From Amycolatopsis sp. 195334CR (GTDB lineage Bacteria; Actinomycetota; Actinomycetes; Mycobacteriales; Pseudonocardiaceae), in NCBI RefSeq assembly GCF_017309385.1, contig NZ_JAFJMJ010000001.1, forward strand, positions 1,488,001 through 1,552,000: 64,000 bases of DNA, written 5' to 3'. The notes under the pieces were generated by a model. The model did not search any database. It was not told the origin of the DNA and saw only the letters and a list, made by a program, of their open reading frames with translations. Positions 19,364 to 28,931 of the stretch are shown piece after piece. Position numbers and translations under genes: made by a program. Position 1 is the stretch's first letter; every line of letters starts with the position of its first letter.

Positions 19364-20029
19364 CTACCCGGGTTGCGTCCACCGGGGGCTCACCACGGCC
19401 GACTCGTAGGCGAGCACCACCAGCTGCGCCCGATCGCGAACGTCCACTTTGGTCATGATCCGGCTGACGTGGGTCTTGGCGGTGGCCGGGCTGAGCACCA
19501 GCCGCCGGGCGATCTCGTCGTTCGACAGCCCGGCCGCGACCAGCACCAGCACCTCGCGCTCGCGTTCGGTCAGCGAGTTCAGCCGCGGGCTCGGCTCCGG
19601 CCGGGTGACCCGCCCGGCGAACTCGGCGATCAGCCGCCGGGTGACCGCGGGCGCGAGCAGCGCGTCCCCGCGCGCGACCACCCGCACGCCGTGGATCAGC
19701 TCGGTCGGTTCGGTGTCCTTGACCAGGAACCCGCTGGCACCGGCGCGCAACGCGCCGTAGACGTACTCGTCGAGGTCGAAGGTGGTCAGGATGATCACCT
19801 TCGCCCCGTGGTCGCGGGCGAGCAGCTGCCGGGTGGCCGCCAGCCCGTCCAGGCGCGGCATGCGAACGTCCATCAGCACCACGTCCGGGCGGAGTTCGGC
19901 GGCCAGGCCGAGCACCGCCTCGCCGTCGGCCGCCTCGCCAACCACGGTGATGTCCGACTCTCCGTCCAAAATGGACTTGAACCCGGCGCGGACCAGGGTC
20001 TGGTCGTCGGCCAGCAGGACCCGGATCAC
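19364..20029 (-). CDS. NarL/LuxR-type response regulator
   Basis: The 221-aa protein has a receiver domain (acidic LADDQ, phospho-acceptor in VVLMDVRMPRLDG, Lys in LVKDTEP) and a C-terminal LuxR HTH (LTEREREVLVLVAAGLSNDEIARRL). The GTG start overlaps the TGA of the histidine kinase gene in GTGA, so the pair is coupled. Target genes are unknown; the adjacent MMPL gene downstream on the same strand is possible. Confidence 0.92.
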   Translation of the reverse strand: MIRVLLADDQTLVRAGFKSILDGESDITVVGEAADGEAVLGLAAELRPDVVLMDVRMPRLDGLAATRQLLARDHGAKVIILTTFDLDEYVYGALRAGASGFLVKDTEPTELIHGVRVVARGDALLAPAVTRRLIAEFAGRVTRPEPSPRLNSLTEREREVLVLVAAGLSNDEIARRLVLSPATAKTHVSRIMTKVDVRDRAQLVVLAYESAVVSPRWTQPG

Positions 20030-21087
20030 CGGCGGCCGCCGATCGGCAGCCGGGCGTGCACGGCCAGGCCGGTTTCCCTGGCGGGCATGGTCAGCTCGCC
20101 ACCGGCGGCCCGCACCCGCTCGCGCATGCCGCGGATGCCACCGCCCGGCGTGATCGGCCCGCCGGAACCGTTGTCCTCGATCTCCACGCGCACCTCGTCG
20201 TCGCCGTACCGGATCCGCACCACGACGGTACTCGCGCCGGAGTGGCGGATCGTGTTGGTCAGCGCCTCCTGCACGATCCGGTACCCGGCGAGCCCGAGCT
20301 CCGGCGGCACCGGCCGCGGTTCGCCGAGTTCGGCGGTCACCTCCAGGCCCATCGCCCGCGCGTGGTCGAGCAGTTCGCCGACGCGGTCGAGCCCCGGCGT
20401 GGCGTCCACCGGCGCGCGCAGCACCCCGAGCGTGGAGCGCAGCTCCCGCAGTGCCTGCTTGCTCGCGTCCTTGATCGCGCTCAGCGCACCGGTCGACTGC
20501 TCGGGGTCGCCGGCGTGGAGCGCGGCGCCGGCCTGGACGGTGATCAGCGAAAGGTGGTGCCCCAGCGCGTCGTGCAGTTCGCGCGCGATGCGCAGGCGTT
20601 CCTCGGTGGCCCGGCGGCGCGCCTCTTCCTCACGCCCCAGCTCCACCTGCCGCTTGACCCGGCCGAGCGCCAGCATCGCGACGATCCAGCCCAGCAGCAT
20701 GAACATCGCGACGTCGTCGACGTGCCGCTTCGCGCTGGCCAGCTCACCGGCCAGGGTGGCGAACACGGTGATCCCGGCAACCACCGCGGCCGCGCGCAGG
20801 CGGCCCTCCGCCGACAGCGTGTACAACGCGAGCATCAACGTCAGCAGCACCGGACTGCCCGCACCGACCAGCGGGTAGTACAGCCCGACGCCGACCATGG
20901 TGGCCACCGCGACCGCCACCGGGTACCGGCGGCGCACCGCCAGCACCCCGCAACTGAACACGATCAGGCCGAGCCCGAACCACCCCGGCGGCTCGGGCTG
21001 CCCGAGGGTGTAGCTCAGCACGAGCACCAGCACGAGCCCGGCCAGCACCACATCGCCTGCCGGGCCCTTCGGCCACCACCGGTTCAC
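20026..21087 (-). CDS. NarL-family sensor histidine kinase
   Basis: The protein has an N-terminal membrane block of about five or six helices, a HisKA_3 dimerisation motif (RIARELHDALGHHLSLITVQ, phospho-His in ELHD) and a HATPase_c domain (NTIRHSGAS, DNGSGG, GIRGMRERV). It pairs with the overlapping response regulator. Two GTG starts are possible: 21087 (353 aa, VNRWWPKG) and 21129 (367 aa), the latter inside the upstream RibD-like gene. I chose 21087 because it begins just after that gene stops; neither has a strong Shine-Dalgarno. Confidence 0.88.
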   Translation of the reverse strand: MNRWWPKGPAGDVVLAGLVLVLVLSYTLGQPEPPGWFGLGLIVFSCGVLAVRRRYPVAVAVATMVGVGLYYPLVGAGSPVLLTLMLALYTLSAEGRLRAAAVVAGITVFATLAGELASAKRHVDDVAMFMLLGWIVAMLALGRVKRQVELGREEEARRRATEERLRIARELHDALGHHLSLITVQAGAALHAGDPEQSTGALSAIKDASKQALRELRSTLGVLRAPVDATPGLDRVGELLDHARAMGLEVTAELGEPRPVPPELGLAGYRIVQEALTNTIRHSGASTVVVRIRYGDDEVRVEIEDNGSGGPITPGGGIRGMRERVRAAGGELTMPARETGLAVHARLPIGGRR

Positions 21088-21091
21088 CCGG

Positions 21092-21631
21092 TCATCGAAC
21101 CACCGGGCGGTAGATGATGCGGACCGCACCGCCGGGGAACTGCTCGGACTCGACCACCTCGAAGTTCACCTGGGTGTCGTCGAACAGGCGCTCGCCCTTG
21201 CCCAGCACGGTCGGGTGGACCAGGAGCTCCAGCTCGTCGAGCAGGCCCTCGGCCAGCAGCCAGCGCACCACGCTGACGCTGCCGGAGACCAGGATGTCCC
21301 CGCCGTCGCGGGCCTTCTCCTCGGCCAGCTTCGCCGCCGCGTCCTCGTTCAGCAGCGTGGACCCGGCCCAGTCGACCGAGGTCAGCGTGGTGGACAGGAC
21401 CAGCTTCGGCACGCTGTTCAGCACGCCGGCCAGCGCGTCCTCGGTCTCGTTCGGCCAGTGGCCGGCGAAGATCTCGTAGGTCTTGCGGCCGAGCAGGAGC
21501 GCGCCGGCCTCGGTGAAGCGCGAGCCGGTGACCTCCCCCATCCGGTCGTCGAAGAACGGTCCCTGCCAGGTCTCCGGTGCCTCGACCACCCCGTCCAGCG
21601 AGATGAAGAGGCTCGCAACAATCTTTCGCAT
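21092..21631 (-). CDS. RibD C-terminal / dihydrofolate reductase-like protein
   Basis: The 179-aa protein matches the RibD_C (YyaP/YwjB-like) reductase family: MRKIVASLFISLDGVVEAP, LLLGRKTYEIFAGHW and VSGSVSVVRWLLAEGLLDEL are typical. These small NADPH-binding proteins are common in actinobacteria and mostly lack proven substrates. The ATG at 21631 is followed by standard start context. It precedes the histidine kinase by only 4 nt and may be co-transcribed. Confidence 0.88.
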   Translation of the reverse strand: MRKIVASLFISLDGVVEAPETWQGPFFDDRMGEVTGSRFTEAGALLLGRKTYEIFAGHWPNETEDALAGVLNSVPKLVLSTTLTSVDWAGSTLLNEDAAAKLAEEKARDGGDILVSGSVSVVRWLLAEGLLDELELLVHPTVLGKGERLFDDTQVNFEVVESEQFPGGAVRIIYRPVVR

Positions 21632-21655
21632 GCAGGCAGCGTCACGGACGGTGCT

Positions 21656-22261
21656 CTACGCGCGCTCGAGAAGCCCCAAACCCCGCAGCAAGGTGTGCAC
21701 CCAGGTCTCGGCGAGTTTCCGCCGAGTGGGTTCGTCCTCGTGCTGCTGGTCGAAGTTGCTCAGGAAACCCTGTTGCAGGCAGGCGCCGAGCAGCAGGTCC
21801 GCCGCCGCCCGCGGGTCGGCCGTCACGCTGATCCGGCCGAGGCGCTGCTCGGCTTCGAGGTACTCGGCGAGCATGTCGCCGACGTGGCGCGGGCCTTTGC
21901 CCCGGTCGTGCACCACCTCGCGGTGCGCGGTGAGCAGGTGCGGGTCGGAGAACAGCGAGGCGGCGATCGGGAAGGTCCGCCCGTAGAAGGCGATCGCGGC
22001 GTAGGCGAACTCGGTCAGCACCTGTTCGACCGGGTCCCCGCCGACGCGCTTCGGCAGCCCGCCGATCAGGATGCCGAGGCCGGTCGGCATCCGCTCCTCC
22101 AGCACCGCGAGGAACAGGTCGGTCTTGTCGCGGAAGTGCTTGTACAGCGCGGCTTCGGAGAAACCGGCCGCCTTGGCGATCTCCTTGGTGGTCGCCTTGG
22201 CGAGCCCGTGGGTGCGCATCACCTGCGCGGCCGCGTCGAGGATCCGGTCCCGCGTGGTCAA
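21656..22261 (-). CDS. TetR-family repressor divergent from a reductase
   Basis: The 201-aa protein has a TetR HTH (TTRDRILDAAAQVM ... TTKEIAKAAGFSEAALYKHFRDKTDL). I place the start at TTG 22261 because AGGAGG precedes it by 4 nt; an upstream in-frame GTG at 22300 would lie within the operator-promoter region. The gene is divergent from a reductase at 22339 and the spacer carries two copies of a 12-bp palindrome, the classic layout for autorepression plus control of the neighbour. Confidence 0.87.
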   Translation of the reverse strand: MTTRDRILDAAAQVMRTHGLAKATTKEIAKAAGFSEAALYKHFRDKTDLFLAVLEERMPTGLGILIGGLPKRVGGDPVEQVLTEFAYAAIAFYGRTFPIAASLFSDPHLLTAHREVVHDRGKGPRHVGDMLAEYLEAEQRLGRISVTADPRAAADLLLGACLQQGFLSNFDQQHEDEPTRRKLAETWVHTLLRGLGLLERA

Positions 22262-22284
22262 GGCGCCTCCTGGTTGACACGTAA

Positions 22285-22323
22285 GTGAGTGCTCACCCAC
22301 TATAGTGGTTAGTGAGCACTCAC
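22285..22323. promoter_or_regulatory. Paired TetR operator and divergent promoter
   Basis: Two perfect 12-bp palindromic sites, GTGAGTGCTCAC (22285-22296) and GTGAGCACTCAC (22312-22323), flank a central ACTATAGT that can serve as -10 in either direction. A TTGACA lies at 22274-22279. The sites are 27 bp apart centre to centre and should bind the TetR protein encoded at 21656. Confidence 0.8.
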
Positions 22324-22338
22324 CAACCTGGAGGGACC

Positions 22339-22962
22339 ATGAAGATCACCGTTTTCGGGGCCACCGGCGCCACCGGACAGCACGTGCTCGAGCAGGCCCG
22401 CGCGGCCGGGCACCAGGTCACGGCCGTGGTGAGGGACCCGTCGAAGGTGCGCGGAACCGACCTGACCGTGGTCGAAGCCGACACCATGGACCCCGCCGCG
22501 ATCGAGCCCGCGGTGGCCGGCGCCGACGCGGTGATCTCGGCACTGGGCACCCGGAACGGCCGCGGCCCCACCACCGTCTGCACCGACGGCGCGACCAGCA
22601 TCGTGCGCGCGATGACCGCCGCGGGCACCCGGCGGCTGGTCGTGGTCAGCGCCGCCGGCCTGGCCAAGGACAACGACGACCCGTTCACCCGCGTGCTGGT
22701 CAAGCCGATCGTGCAGCGGATGCTGCGGCACCCGTTCGCCGACATGACCCGGATGGAGGCGCTGGTCCGCGCCAGCGACCTCGACTGGACGATCATCCGC
22801 CCGCCGATGCTCACCGAGGGCCCGCGCGGCGCGTACCGGACCGAGGTCGACACCGGCGTGCGCAGCGGCATGCGGATTTCGCGGGCGAACCTCGCCCACG
22901 CCATCCTGCTCGCCACCCCCGACGAGCGGACCGTCGGGAAAGTTCTCACCGTCGCGCGATGA
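22339..22962 (+). CDS. NAD(P)-binding SDR-like reductase (NmrA/BLVRB type)
   Basis: The 207-aa protein begins MKITVFGATGATGQHVLEQA, an N-terminal GxxGxxG dinucleotide motif, and contains VVSAAGLAKDND and TIIRPPMLTEGPR, typical of atypical SDRs resembling biliverdin reductase B or NAD(P)H-binding PF13460 proteins. TGGAGGG precedes the ATG. It is controlled by the operator shared with the divergent TetR gene, so expression is probably induced by a small reactive or quinone-like ligand; that is inference. Confidence 0.88.
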   Translation: MKITVFGATGATGQHVLEQARAAGHQVTAVVRDPSKVRGTDLTVVEADTMDPAAIEPAVAGADAVISALGTRNGRGPTTVCTDGATSIVRAMTAAGTRRLVVVSAAGLAKDNDDPFTRVLVKPIVQRMLRHPFADMTRMEALVRASDLDWTIIRPPMLTEGPRGAYRTEVDTGVRSGMRISRANLAHAILLATPDERTVGKVLTVAR

Positions 22963-23020
22963 GTTCCCGCGAGTCGCCGGGTTACAGGGGTGAACGCACT
23001 CGGCGAAAGGACTTTGGGCG

Positions 23021-23799
23021 ATGAACGAGATCCGGCCCCTGATCGAGCAGTGGGTGGCGGCGGTGAACCGGGGCGACCTCGACAGCGTGCTCGCGGAGCA
23101 CACCGAGGACGTGGTCATGTTCGACGTGCCGGAACCGCAGGACGGCGTGCGCGGCATCGAGGCCTACCGCGAGACCTGGCCGCCGTTCTTCGGCTGGCTG
23201 GCCAGTGGCGCGATCTTCGAGCTGGTGTCGCTGGAGGTGACGGCCGGCGCCGACGTGGCGTTCGCCTTCGCCCTGCTGCGCTGCGGCAGGCCCGAGGAGA
23301 TCGGCGACCAGCGGCTCCGGATCAGCTTCGGCCTGCGCAAGGTCGACGGGCGGTGGCTGATCGCGCACGAACACCACTCGTTCCCGCTGGTCGTGGACGG
23401 GGAGCAGCGGGTACGCGCGATCCACGAGGAGTGGTTCGACGGGACCGCGCGCAAGGACCTCGACGGCATGATGGGCCACATCGCCGACGACGTGGTGTCC
23501 TACGAACACGAGTCGGAGGTCGACGGCGTTTCGGCGGTCCGCGAGGTCTGCCGCGCGGGGCTGGAGCAGAGCACCGGGAAGGTCGAATGGCACGTGCCGG
23601 AGCTCCGGGTGCTGACCGGTGACGGCCTCGCGGTGGCGTGGGGCATCAACCACATGCGGGCCGAGCAGCCGGACGGCAGCTTCGCCGAAAGCGAGTCACG
23701 CGGCACGCGGGTTTTCGAGCGCCGTGACGGTCGGTGGCAGCTGGTTCACCAACACGTGTCCTTCCCCGTCGAACCCGCCGATATGGCACGATTTCGCAG

Positions 23800-23803
<4 letters not shown>
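23021..23803 (+). CDS. Tandem SnoaL-like (NTF2-fold) protein
   Basis: The 260-aa protein has two consecutive SnoaL/NTF2-like domains: residues about 1-130 (IEQWVAAVNRGDLDSVLAEHTEDVVMFDVP) and 131-255 (HEEWFDGTARKDLDGMMGHIADDVVSYEHE). Each has the cone-shaped ligand fold of ketosteroid-isomerase-like proteins. No catalytic function is clear. The GTGA overlap with the AraC regulator shows operon coupling. The ATG at 23021 is preceded by AAAGGA. Confidence 0.86.
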
Positions 23804-24246
<443 letters not shown>

Positions 24247-24256
24247 CGTGACGGCC

Positions 24257-24664
24257 ATGGACCTCAACATTCATTCGAGCTTCCTCCCGCACGACGATCC
24301 GGACGCCGCGCTGGCGTTCTACCGCGACACGCTCGGTTTCGAAGTCCGCAACGACGTCGGGTACGACGGGATGCGCTGGATCACCGTCGGCCCGAAGGGG
24401 CAGCCCGCCTCGATCGTGCTGCACCCGCCCGCCGCCGATCCCGGGATCACCGAGGACGAGCGCCGCACCATCACCGAGATGATGGCGAAGGGCACCTACG
24501 GCGGCATCAACCTGTCCACGCACGACCTCGACGAGGTCTTCACCCGGTTGCAGGCGGGGGACGCCGACGTGGTGCAGGAGCCGACCGAGCAGCCGTACGG
24601 CGTGCGCGACTGCGCGTTCCGCGACCCGGCGGGCAACATGATCCGCATCCAGGAGCTGAGCTGA
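24257..24664 (+). CDS. VOC-family (glyoxalase/bleomycin-resistance) protein
   Basis: The 135-aa protein has the paired beta-alpha-beta-beta-beta units of the VOC superfamily (SFLPHDDPDAALAFYRDTLGFEV; DCAFRDPAGNMIRIQEL). Possible metal ligands are the N-terminal His and the C-terminal Glu. The ATG at 24257 lies 7 nt after a TAGCGT hexamer, fitting a leaderless promoter; a GTG at 24248 is the alternative. The enzyme activity is unknown. Confidence 0.86.
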   Translation: MDLNIHSSFLPHDDPDAALAFYRDTLGFEVRNDVGYDGMRWITVGPKGQPASIVLHPPAADPGITEDERRTITEMMAKGTYGGINLSTHDLDEVFTRLQAGDADVVQEPTEQPYGVRDCAFRDPAGNMIRIQELS

Positions 24665-24666
24665 GC

Positions 24667-25317
24667 ATGCTCACCCTCGACGCGGTCGAAGTCGGGGTGC
24701 CGCGGGAGTTCCACGACGACCTGCGCCTGGCCGATCAGGTGGTCGCGGAGGTCCAGGGTCCCGACGGCGGGCTGTGCGTGCTGACCTACGTGGTCGACCA
24801 GCCGAGCGAGGTCGAAACCGTGCTGGCCACCGCCGTCCGCCACGGCGCGCAGGTGCTCAAGCCGCCGAAGAAGTCGCTGTTCGCCGGGTTCGCCGCGTCC
24901 TGCCGGGCGCCGGGCGGTTCGGTGTGGAAGCTGACCGCACCGACCAGGAAGGACACCGGCCCGGCCGCGGAGTCGCCGTCGCCGACCGAGCTGGTGGCCA
25001 TTCTCGGTGTCGCGGATCCCCCGGCGTCCAAGGCTTTCTACGAAGCGCTGGGCATGAAGGTGGACCGGGACTACGGTGCCAAGTTCATCGACTTCCAGCT
25101 GACGCCGGGCCTGCCGCGGCTGGGCCTGATGAACCGGGCGGCGTTGGCCAAGGACGCGGGCGCCGGCGCTTCCCCCGCGGTCCTCACCTGCACGGTCGAC
25201 TCCCGTTCGGCGGTCGAAGCCATCCTGACGACGGCGAACTCCGCGGGCGGCCGAAGCGCCGACGGGGAGTTCACCGATCCCGACGGTTACCTGTGGAAAG
25301 TTCGAGTCGCACCCTAG
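24667..25317 (+). CDS. VOC-family protein with two modules
   Basis: The 216-aa protein carries two glyoxalase-like modules: an N-terminal one without strong metal ligands (LADQVVAEVQGPDG ... GGSVWKL) and a second (ILGVADPPASKAFYEALGMKVD ... FTDPDGYLWKV). It follows the first VOC gene by 2 nt and precedes the UvrA-like gene by 8 nt. VOC plus UvrA-like ATPase is a recurring actinobacterial neighbourhood, suggesting drug or genotoxin tolerance (inference). Confidence 0.8.
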   Translation: MLTLDAVEVGVPREFHDDLRLADQVVAEVQGPDGGLCVLTYVVDQPSEVETVLATAVRHGAQVLKPPKKSLFAGFAASCRAPGGSVWKLTAPTRKDTGPAAESPSPTELVAILGVADPPASKAFYEALGMKVDRDYGAKFIDFQLTPGLPRLGLMNRAALAKDAGAGASPAVLTCTVDSRSAVEAILTTANSAGGRSADGEFTDPDGYLWKVRVAP

Positions 25318-25325
25318 GAGAACGC

Positions 25326-27701
25326 ATGAGCACGAGGACGGACCAGCCGTCGTCGCACCCCGCCGACAGCCATGATCTGATCCGCGTGCACGGTGCGCGC
25401 GTGAACAACCTGAAGGACGTCACGGTCGAGATCCCGAAGCGCCGGCTGACGGTGTTCACCGGAGTTTCGGGGTCCGGCAAGAGTTCACTGGTGTTCAGCA
25501 CGATCGCCGCCGAGTCGCAGCGGATGATCAACGAGACCTACAGCGCCTTTGTGCAGGGGTTCATGCCGACGCTGGCGCGGCCGGAAGCCGATCTGCTGGA
25601 GGGGCTGACCACGGCGATCATCGTCGACCAGGAGCGGATGGGCGCGAACCCGCGGTCCACTGTGGGCACCGCGACCGACGCGAACGCGTTGCTGCGCATC
25701 CTGTTCAGCCGTCTCGGCAAGCCGCACATCGGTTCGCCGAACGCGTATTCGTTCAACGTGCCGTCGGTGAAGGCCAGCGGCGCGATCACCATCGAACGCG
25801 GCAACAAGAAGACGGTGAAGGCCACCTTCAACCAGACCGGCGGCATGTGCCCGCGCTGCGAAGGTCGCGGGGACGTCAACGACATCGATCTGACCCAGCT
25901 CTACGACGAGTCGAAGTCACTCGCCGAAGGCGCGATCACCGTGCCCGGCTACAACCCCGACGGCTGGACGGTCCGCTATTTCTCCGCCTCGGGCTTTCTC
26001 GACGCGGACAAGCCGATCCGGAAGTACACGAAGCGGGAACTGCACGACTTCCTGTACAAAGAGCCGACCAAGGTGAAGATCGAGAACACGAACATCACCT
26101 ATGAAGGCCTGGTGCCGCGGATCCAGAAGTCGTTCCTGTCCAAGGACAAGGAAGCGATGCAGCCTCACATCCGCGCCTTCGTCGAGCGGGCGGTCACCTT
26201 CACCACCTGCCCCGAATGTGAGGGAACGCGACTGAGCGAAGGCGCCCGCTCCTCGAAGATCAACGGCAAGAGCATCGCGGACCTGTGCGCCATGCAAATC
26301 AGCGACCTCGCCGAATGGGTGCGTTCCCTGAAAAAGCCGACCGTCGCACCACTGCTTTCGACGCTGCAGCACACTCTCGACTCGTTCACCGAAATCGGCC
26401 TGGGCTACCTGTCGCTGGACCGCCCAGCCGGAACCCTGTCCGGCGGTGAAGCCCAGCGCACCAAACTCATCCGCCACCTCGGCTCCGCGCTGACCGACGT
26501 CACCTACGTCTTCGACGAACCCACCATCGGCCTGCACCCCCACGACATCCAGCAAATGAACGACCTGCTGCTCCGCCTGCGCGACAAAGGCAACACCGTG
26601 CTCGTCGTCGAACACAAACCCGAAACCATCGCCATCGCCGACCACGTCATCGACCTCGGCCCCGGCGCCGGCAGCAACGGCGGCACCATCACCTACCAAG
26701 GCCCCCTGAACGGCCTGCGCGCCAGCAACACCCTCACCGGCCGCCACCTCGACGACCGCGCCACCCTCAAACCCACCGTCCGCCAACCCACCGGCGCCCT
26801 CGAAATCCGCAACGCCACCACCCACAACCTCCAGAACGTCAACGTCGACATCCCCCTCGGCGTGCTCTGCGTCATCACCGGCGTCGCCGGCTCCGGCAAA
26901 AGCTCCCTCCTCCACCGCTCCCTGCCCTCAGACGCCGGAGTCATCACCGTCGACCAAACCCCCATCCGCGGCTCCCGCCGCAGCAACCCCGCCACCTACA
27001 CCGGCCTGCTCGACCCCATCCGCAAAGCCTTCGCCAAAACCAACAACGTCAAACCCGCCCTCTTCAGCGCCAACTCCGAAGGCGCCTGCCAAGTCTGCAA
27101 CGGCGCCGGCGTCCTCTACACCGACCTCGGCATCATGGCCAGCATCACCACCACCTGCGAAGAATGCGACGGCAAACGCTTCCAACCCGCCGTCCTCGAC
27201 TACCACCTCGCCGGCCACGACATCAGCGAAGTCCTCGCCATGTCCACCGCCGAAGCCCTCGACTTCTTCGGCGACGGCGAAGCCCGCACCCCCGCCGCCC
27301 ACACCATCCTCACCCGCCTGGTCGACGTCGGCCTCGGCTACCTCAAACTCGGCCAACCCCTCACCACCCTGTCCGGCGGCGAACGCCAACGCCTCAAACT
27401 CGCCACCCACATGAGCGACAACGGCGGCACCTACCTCCTCGACGAACCCACCACCGGCCTCCACCTCGCCGACGTCGAACAACTACTCGGCCTACTCGAC
27501 CGCCTCGTCGACAGCGGCAAATCCGTCATCGTCATCGAACACCACCAAGCCGTCATGGCCCACGCAGACTGGCTCATCGACCTCGGCCCCGGCGCCGGCC
27601 ACGACGGCGGCCGCATCACCTACCAAGGCACCCCCGCCACCCTGGTCGCCAACCCCACCACCCTCACCGGCAAACACCTCGCCGACTACGTCAGCAGCTG
27701 A
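25326..27701 (+). CDS. UvrA-like ABC ATPase (UvrA2/DrrC type)
   Basis: The 791-aa protein contains two ABC ATPase halves: Walker [11 protein letters not shown] near 50 and [10 protein letters not shown] near 520, signature motifs SGGEAQR and SGGERQR, and zinc-type CxxC pairs ([24 protein letters not shown]). It is shorter than genuine UvrA (about 950 aa), as in UvrA2/DrrC paralogues that lack the UvrB-binding region and protect against DNA-binding drugs. Lys codons are nearly all AAG up to about 26.3 kb and then nearly all AAA, suggesting a recombinant origin. The ATG at 25326 follows TAGGAGA. Confidence 0.9.
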   Translation: MSTRTDQPSSHPADSHDLIRVHGARVNNLKDVTVEIPKRRLTVFTGVSGSGKSSLVFSTIAAESQRMINETYSAFVQGFMPTLARPEADLLEGLTTAIIVDQERMGANPRSTVGTATDANALLRILFSRLGKPHIGSPNAYSFNVPSVKASGAITIERGNKKTVKATFNQTGGMCPRCEGRGDVNDIDLTQLYDESKSLAEGAITVPGYNPDGWTVRYFSASGFLDADKPIRKYTKRELHDFLYKEPTKVKIENTNITYEGLVPRIQKSFLSKDKEAMQPHIRAFVERAVTFTTCPECEGTRLSEGARSSKINGKSIADLCAMQISDLAEWVRSLKKPTVAPLLSTLQHTLDSFTEIGLGYLSLDRPAGTLSGGEAQRTKLIRHLGSALTDVTYVFDEPTIGLHPHDIQQMNDLLLRLRDKGNTVLVVEHKPETIAIADHVIDLGPGAGSNGGTITYQGPLNGLRASNTLTGRHLDDRATLKPTVRQPTGALEIRNATTHNLQNVNVDIPLGVLCVITGVAGSGKSSLLHRSLPSDAGVITVDQTPIRGSRRSNPATYTGLLDPIRKAFAKTNNVKPALFSANSEGACQVCNGAGVLYTDLGIMASITTTCEECDGKRFQPAVLDYHLAGHDISEVLAMSTAEALDFFGDGEARTPAAHTILTRLVDVGLGYLKLGQPLTTLSGGERQRLKLATHMSDNGGTYLLDEPTTGLHLADVEQLLGLLDRLVDSGKSVIVIEHHQAVMAHADWLIDLGPGAGHDGGRITYQGTPATLVANPTTLTGKHLADYVSS

Positions 27702-27712
27702 GGGGCCACCAT

Positions 27713-27765
27713 GCAGTGAATGTGGCTTTCACTGCGGAATCCGCTGTGAAAGCCACATTCACTGC
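27713..27765. repeat. 53-nt palindrome, 25-3-25, one arm mismatch
   Basis: Its outer 20 nt, GCAGTGAATGTGGCTTTCAC, are identical to those of the element at 4539, and the length and loop size are the same; only the inner 5 nt differ, with one mismatch. It follows the uvrA-like stop by 11 nt and could terminate that transcript. Confidence 0.9.
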
Positions 27766-27989
27766 ACACGGGCCGAGGCGGCGAGGATATTTCCCGGAGA
27801 TGCATTAGACAATTCGACGGGCCGAGTCCTTCGAACGGCCCAACCGCACAACGGACACCGTGTGGACAATAATTTTCGCTGGTTGCCTTCGACACCTGGT
27901 TTCTGCGAAAGTCGTCAGGCAAGATCGGCGAGCAAATTGATCATCTGCCCACCGGCATCGTCGAACACGAGAGCACCGGGGAGACGCGC

Positions 27990-28931
27990 ATGCGGGTCGT
28001 GGCGGTCATGAACTACAAGGGCGGCGTGGGAAAAACGACGCTCACCGCGAACCTCGGCGCGGTCGCCGCCAGCCGGGGCCTGCGGGTACTGCTCCTCGAT
28101 CTTGATCCACAGACGAATTTGACCTTCTCCTTCTTCTCCATCGACGATTGGCATGATCGGCTCAAGGACGGCCGCACGATCAAGCAGTGGTACGACAGTG
28201 AAATGCCCGGACGTGACGTGGCACTGGCGGACCTCGTCGTCACTCCCGAGCGGGTCAACAAGGCGCTCAAGAACCCACCCGGCCAGCTCGATCTGATCTC
28301 TTCCCACCTCGGCCTCATCGACATAGATCTCGAACTCGCCGCCCGGCTGGGCGGGACCACCACCCTCGACGGTTCGAAGCGGAAATTCCTGGACCTGCAC
28401 AGTTGTCTGCGCCGGGCGCTCGAGGACAGCCACTTCGGCACCTACGACCTGGTGCTCATCGACTGCGCGCCGAACTTCGGCTTGGTCACCAAGACGGCGA
28501 TCGTCGCCAGCGAGCGGATCCTCGTGCCCGCCAAGGCGGATTACCTGTCCACGCTGGGCTTGGACTACCTGGCGGGCAACTGCGCGAACCTGGTGCAGCA
28601 GTTCAACGACTTCGTCAACCACAAGCGCGGTGCGGGCGACTACCGACCGATCGATCCGACCTTTCTCGGCGTGGTCTTCACCATGGTGCAGATCTACTCG
28701 CAACAGGTCACCCTCGCCCAGCACCCCTACATCGAGGAAGCGCGCCTGAACTCCCAAGTGCCGGTGCTCGAGAGCAAAGTTCGCAACAGCCCACGCCACT
28801 TCGGCGACGCCGGCGAGAGCGGCGTACCGGCGATGCTGCGGACTTCCAGCAAGGACGAGGTCGTCAAGGAATTCGATCAGTTGGCGGACGAGGTGCTGGG
28901 GGAACTCGCGTTGACAGGTGGTCGGCCGTGA
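27990..28931 (+). CDS. ParA/Soj-type ATPase, first gene of three-gene cassette
   Basis: The 313-aa protein has the deviant Walker A motif YKGGVGKTT (about 9-17), Walker A' LLLDLDPQTN and Walker B VLIDCAPNFG of ParA/MinD ATPases. It carries an insert after the A' motif (FFSIDDWHDRLKDG) absent from chromosomal Soj, and there is no parB neighbour, so it is not a replicon partition locus. ParA ATPases of this sort appear in plasmid-like and defence-associated loci. The ATG at 27990 follows GGGGAGA. Its TGA overlaps the next GTG (GTGA). Confidence 0.92.
   Translation: MRVVAVMNYKGGVGKTTLTANLGAVAASRGLRVLLLDLDPQTNLTFSFFSIDDWHDRLKDGRTIKQWYDSEMPGRDVALADLVVTPERVNKALKNPPGQLDLISSHLGLIDIDLELAARLGGTTTLDGSKRKFLDLHSCLRRALEDSHFGTYDLVLIDCAPNFGLVTKTAIVASERILVPAKADYLSTLGLDYLAGNCANLVQQFNDFVNHKRGAGDYRPIDPTFLGVVFTMVQIYSQQVTLAQHPYIEEARLNSQVPVLESKVRNSPRHFGDAGESGVPAMLRTSSKDEVVKEFDQLADEVLGELALTGGRP

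Noticed and set aside
27702..27989. Origin or parS-like site upstream of the ParA gene
   Set aside because: The region has the palindrome at 27713 and a GGGCCG/CGGCCC pair but no repeated parS or DnaA-box motifs.
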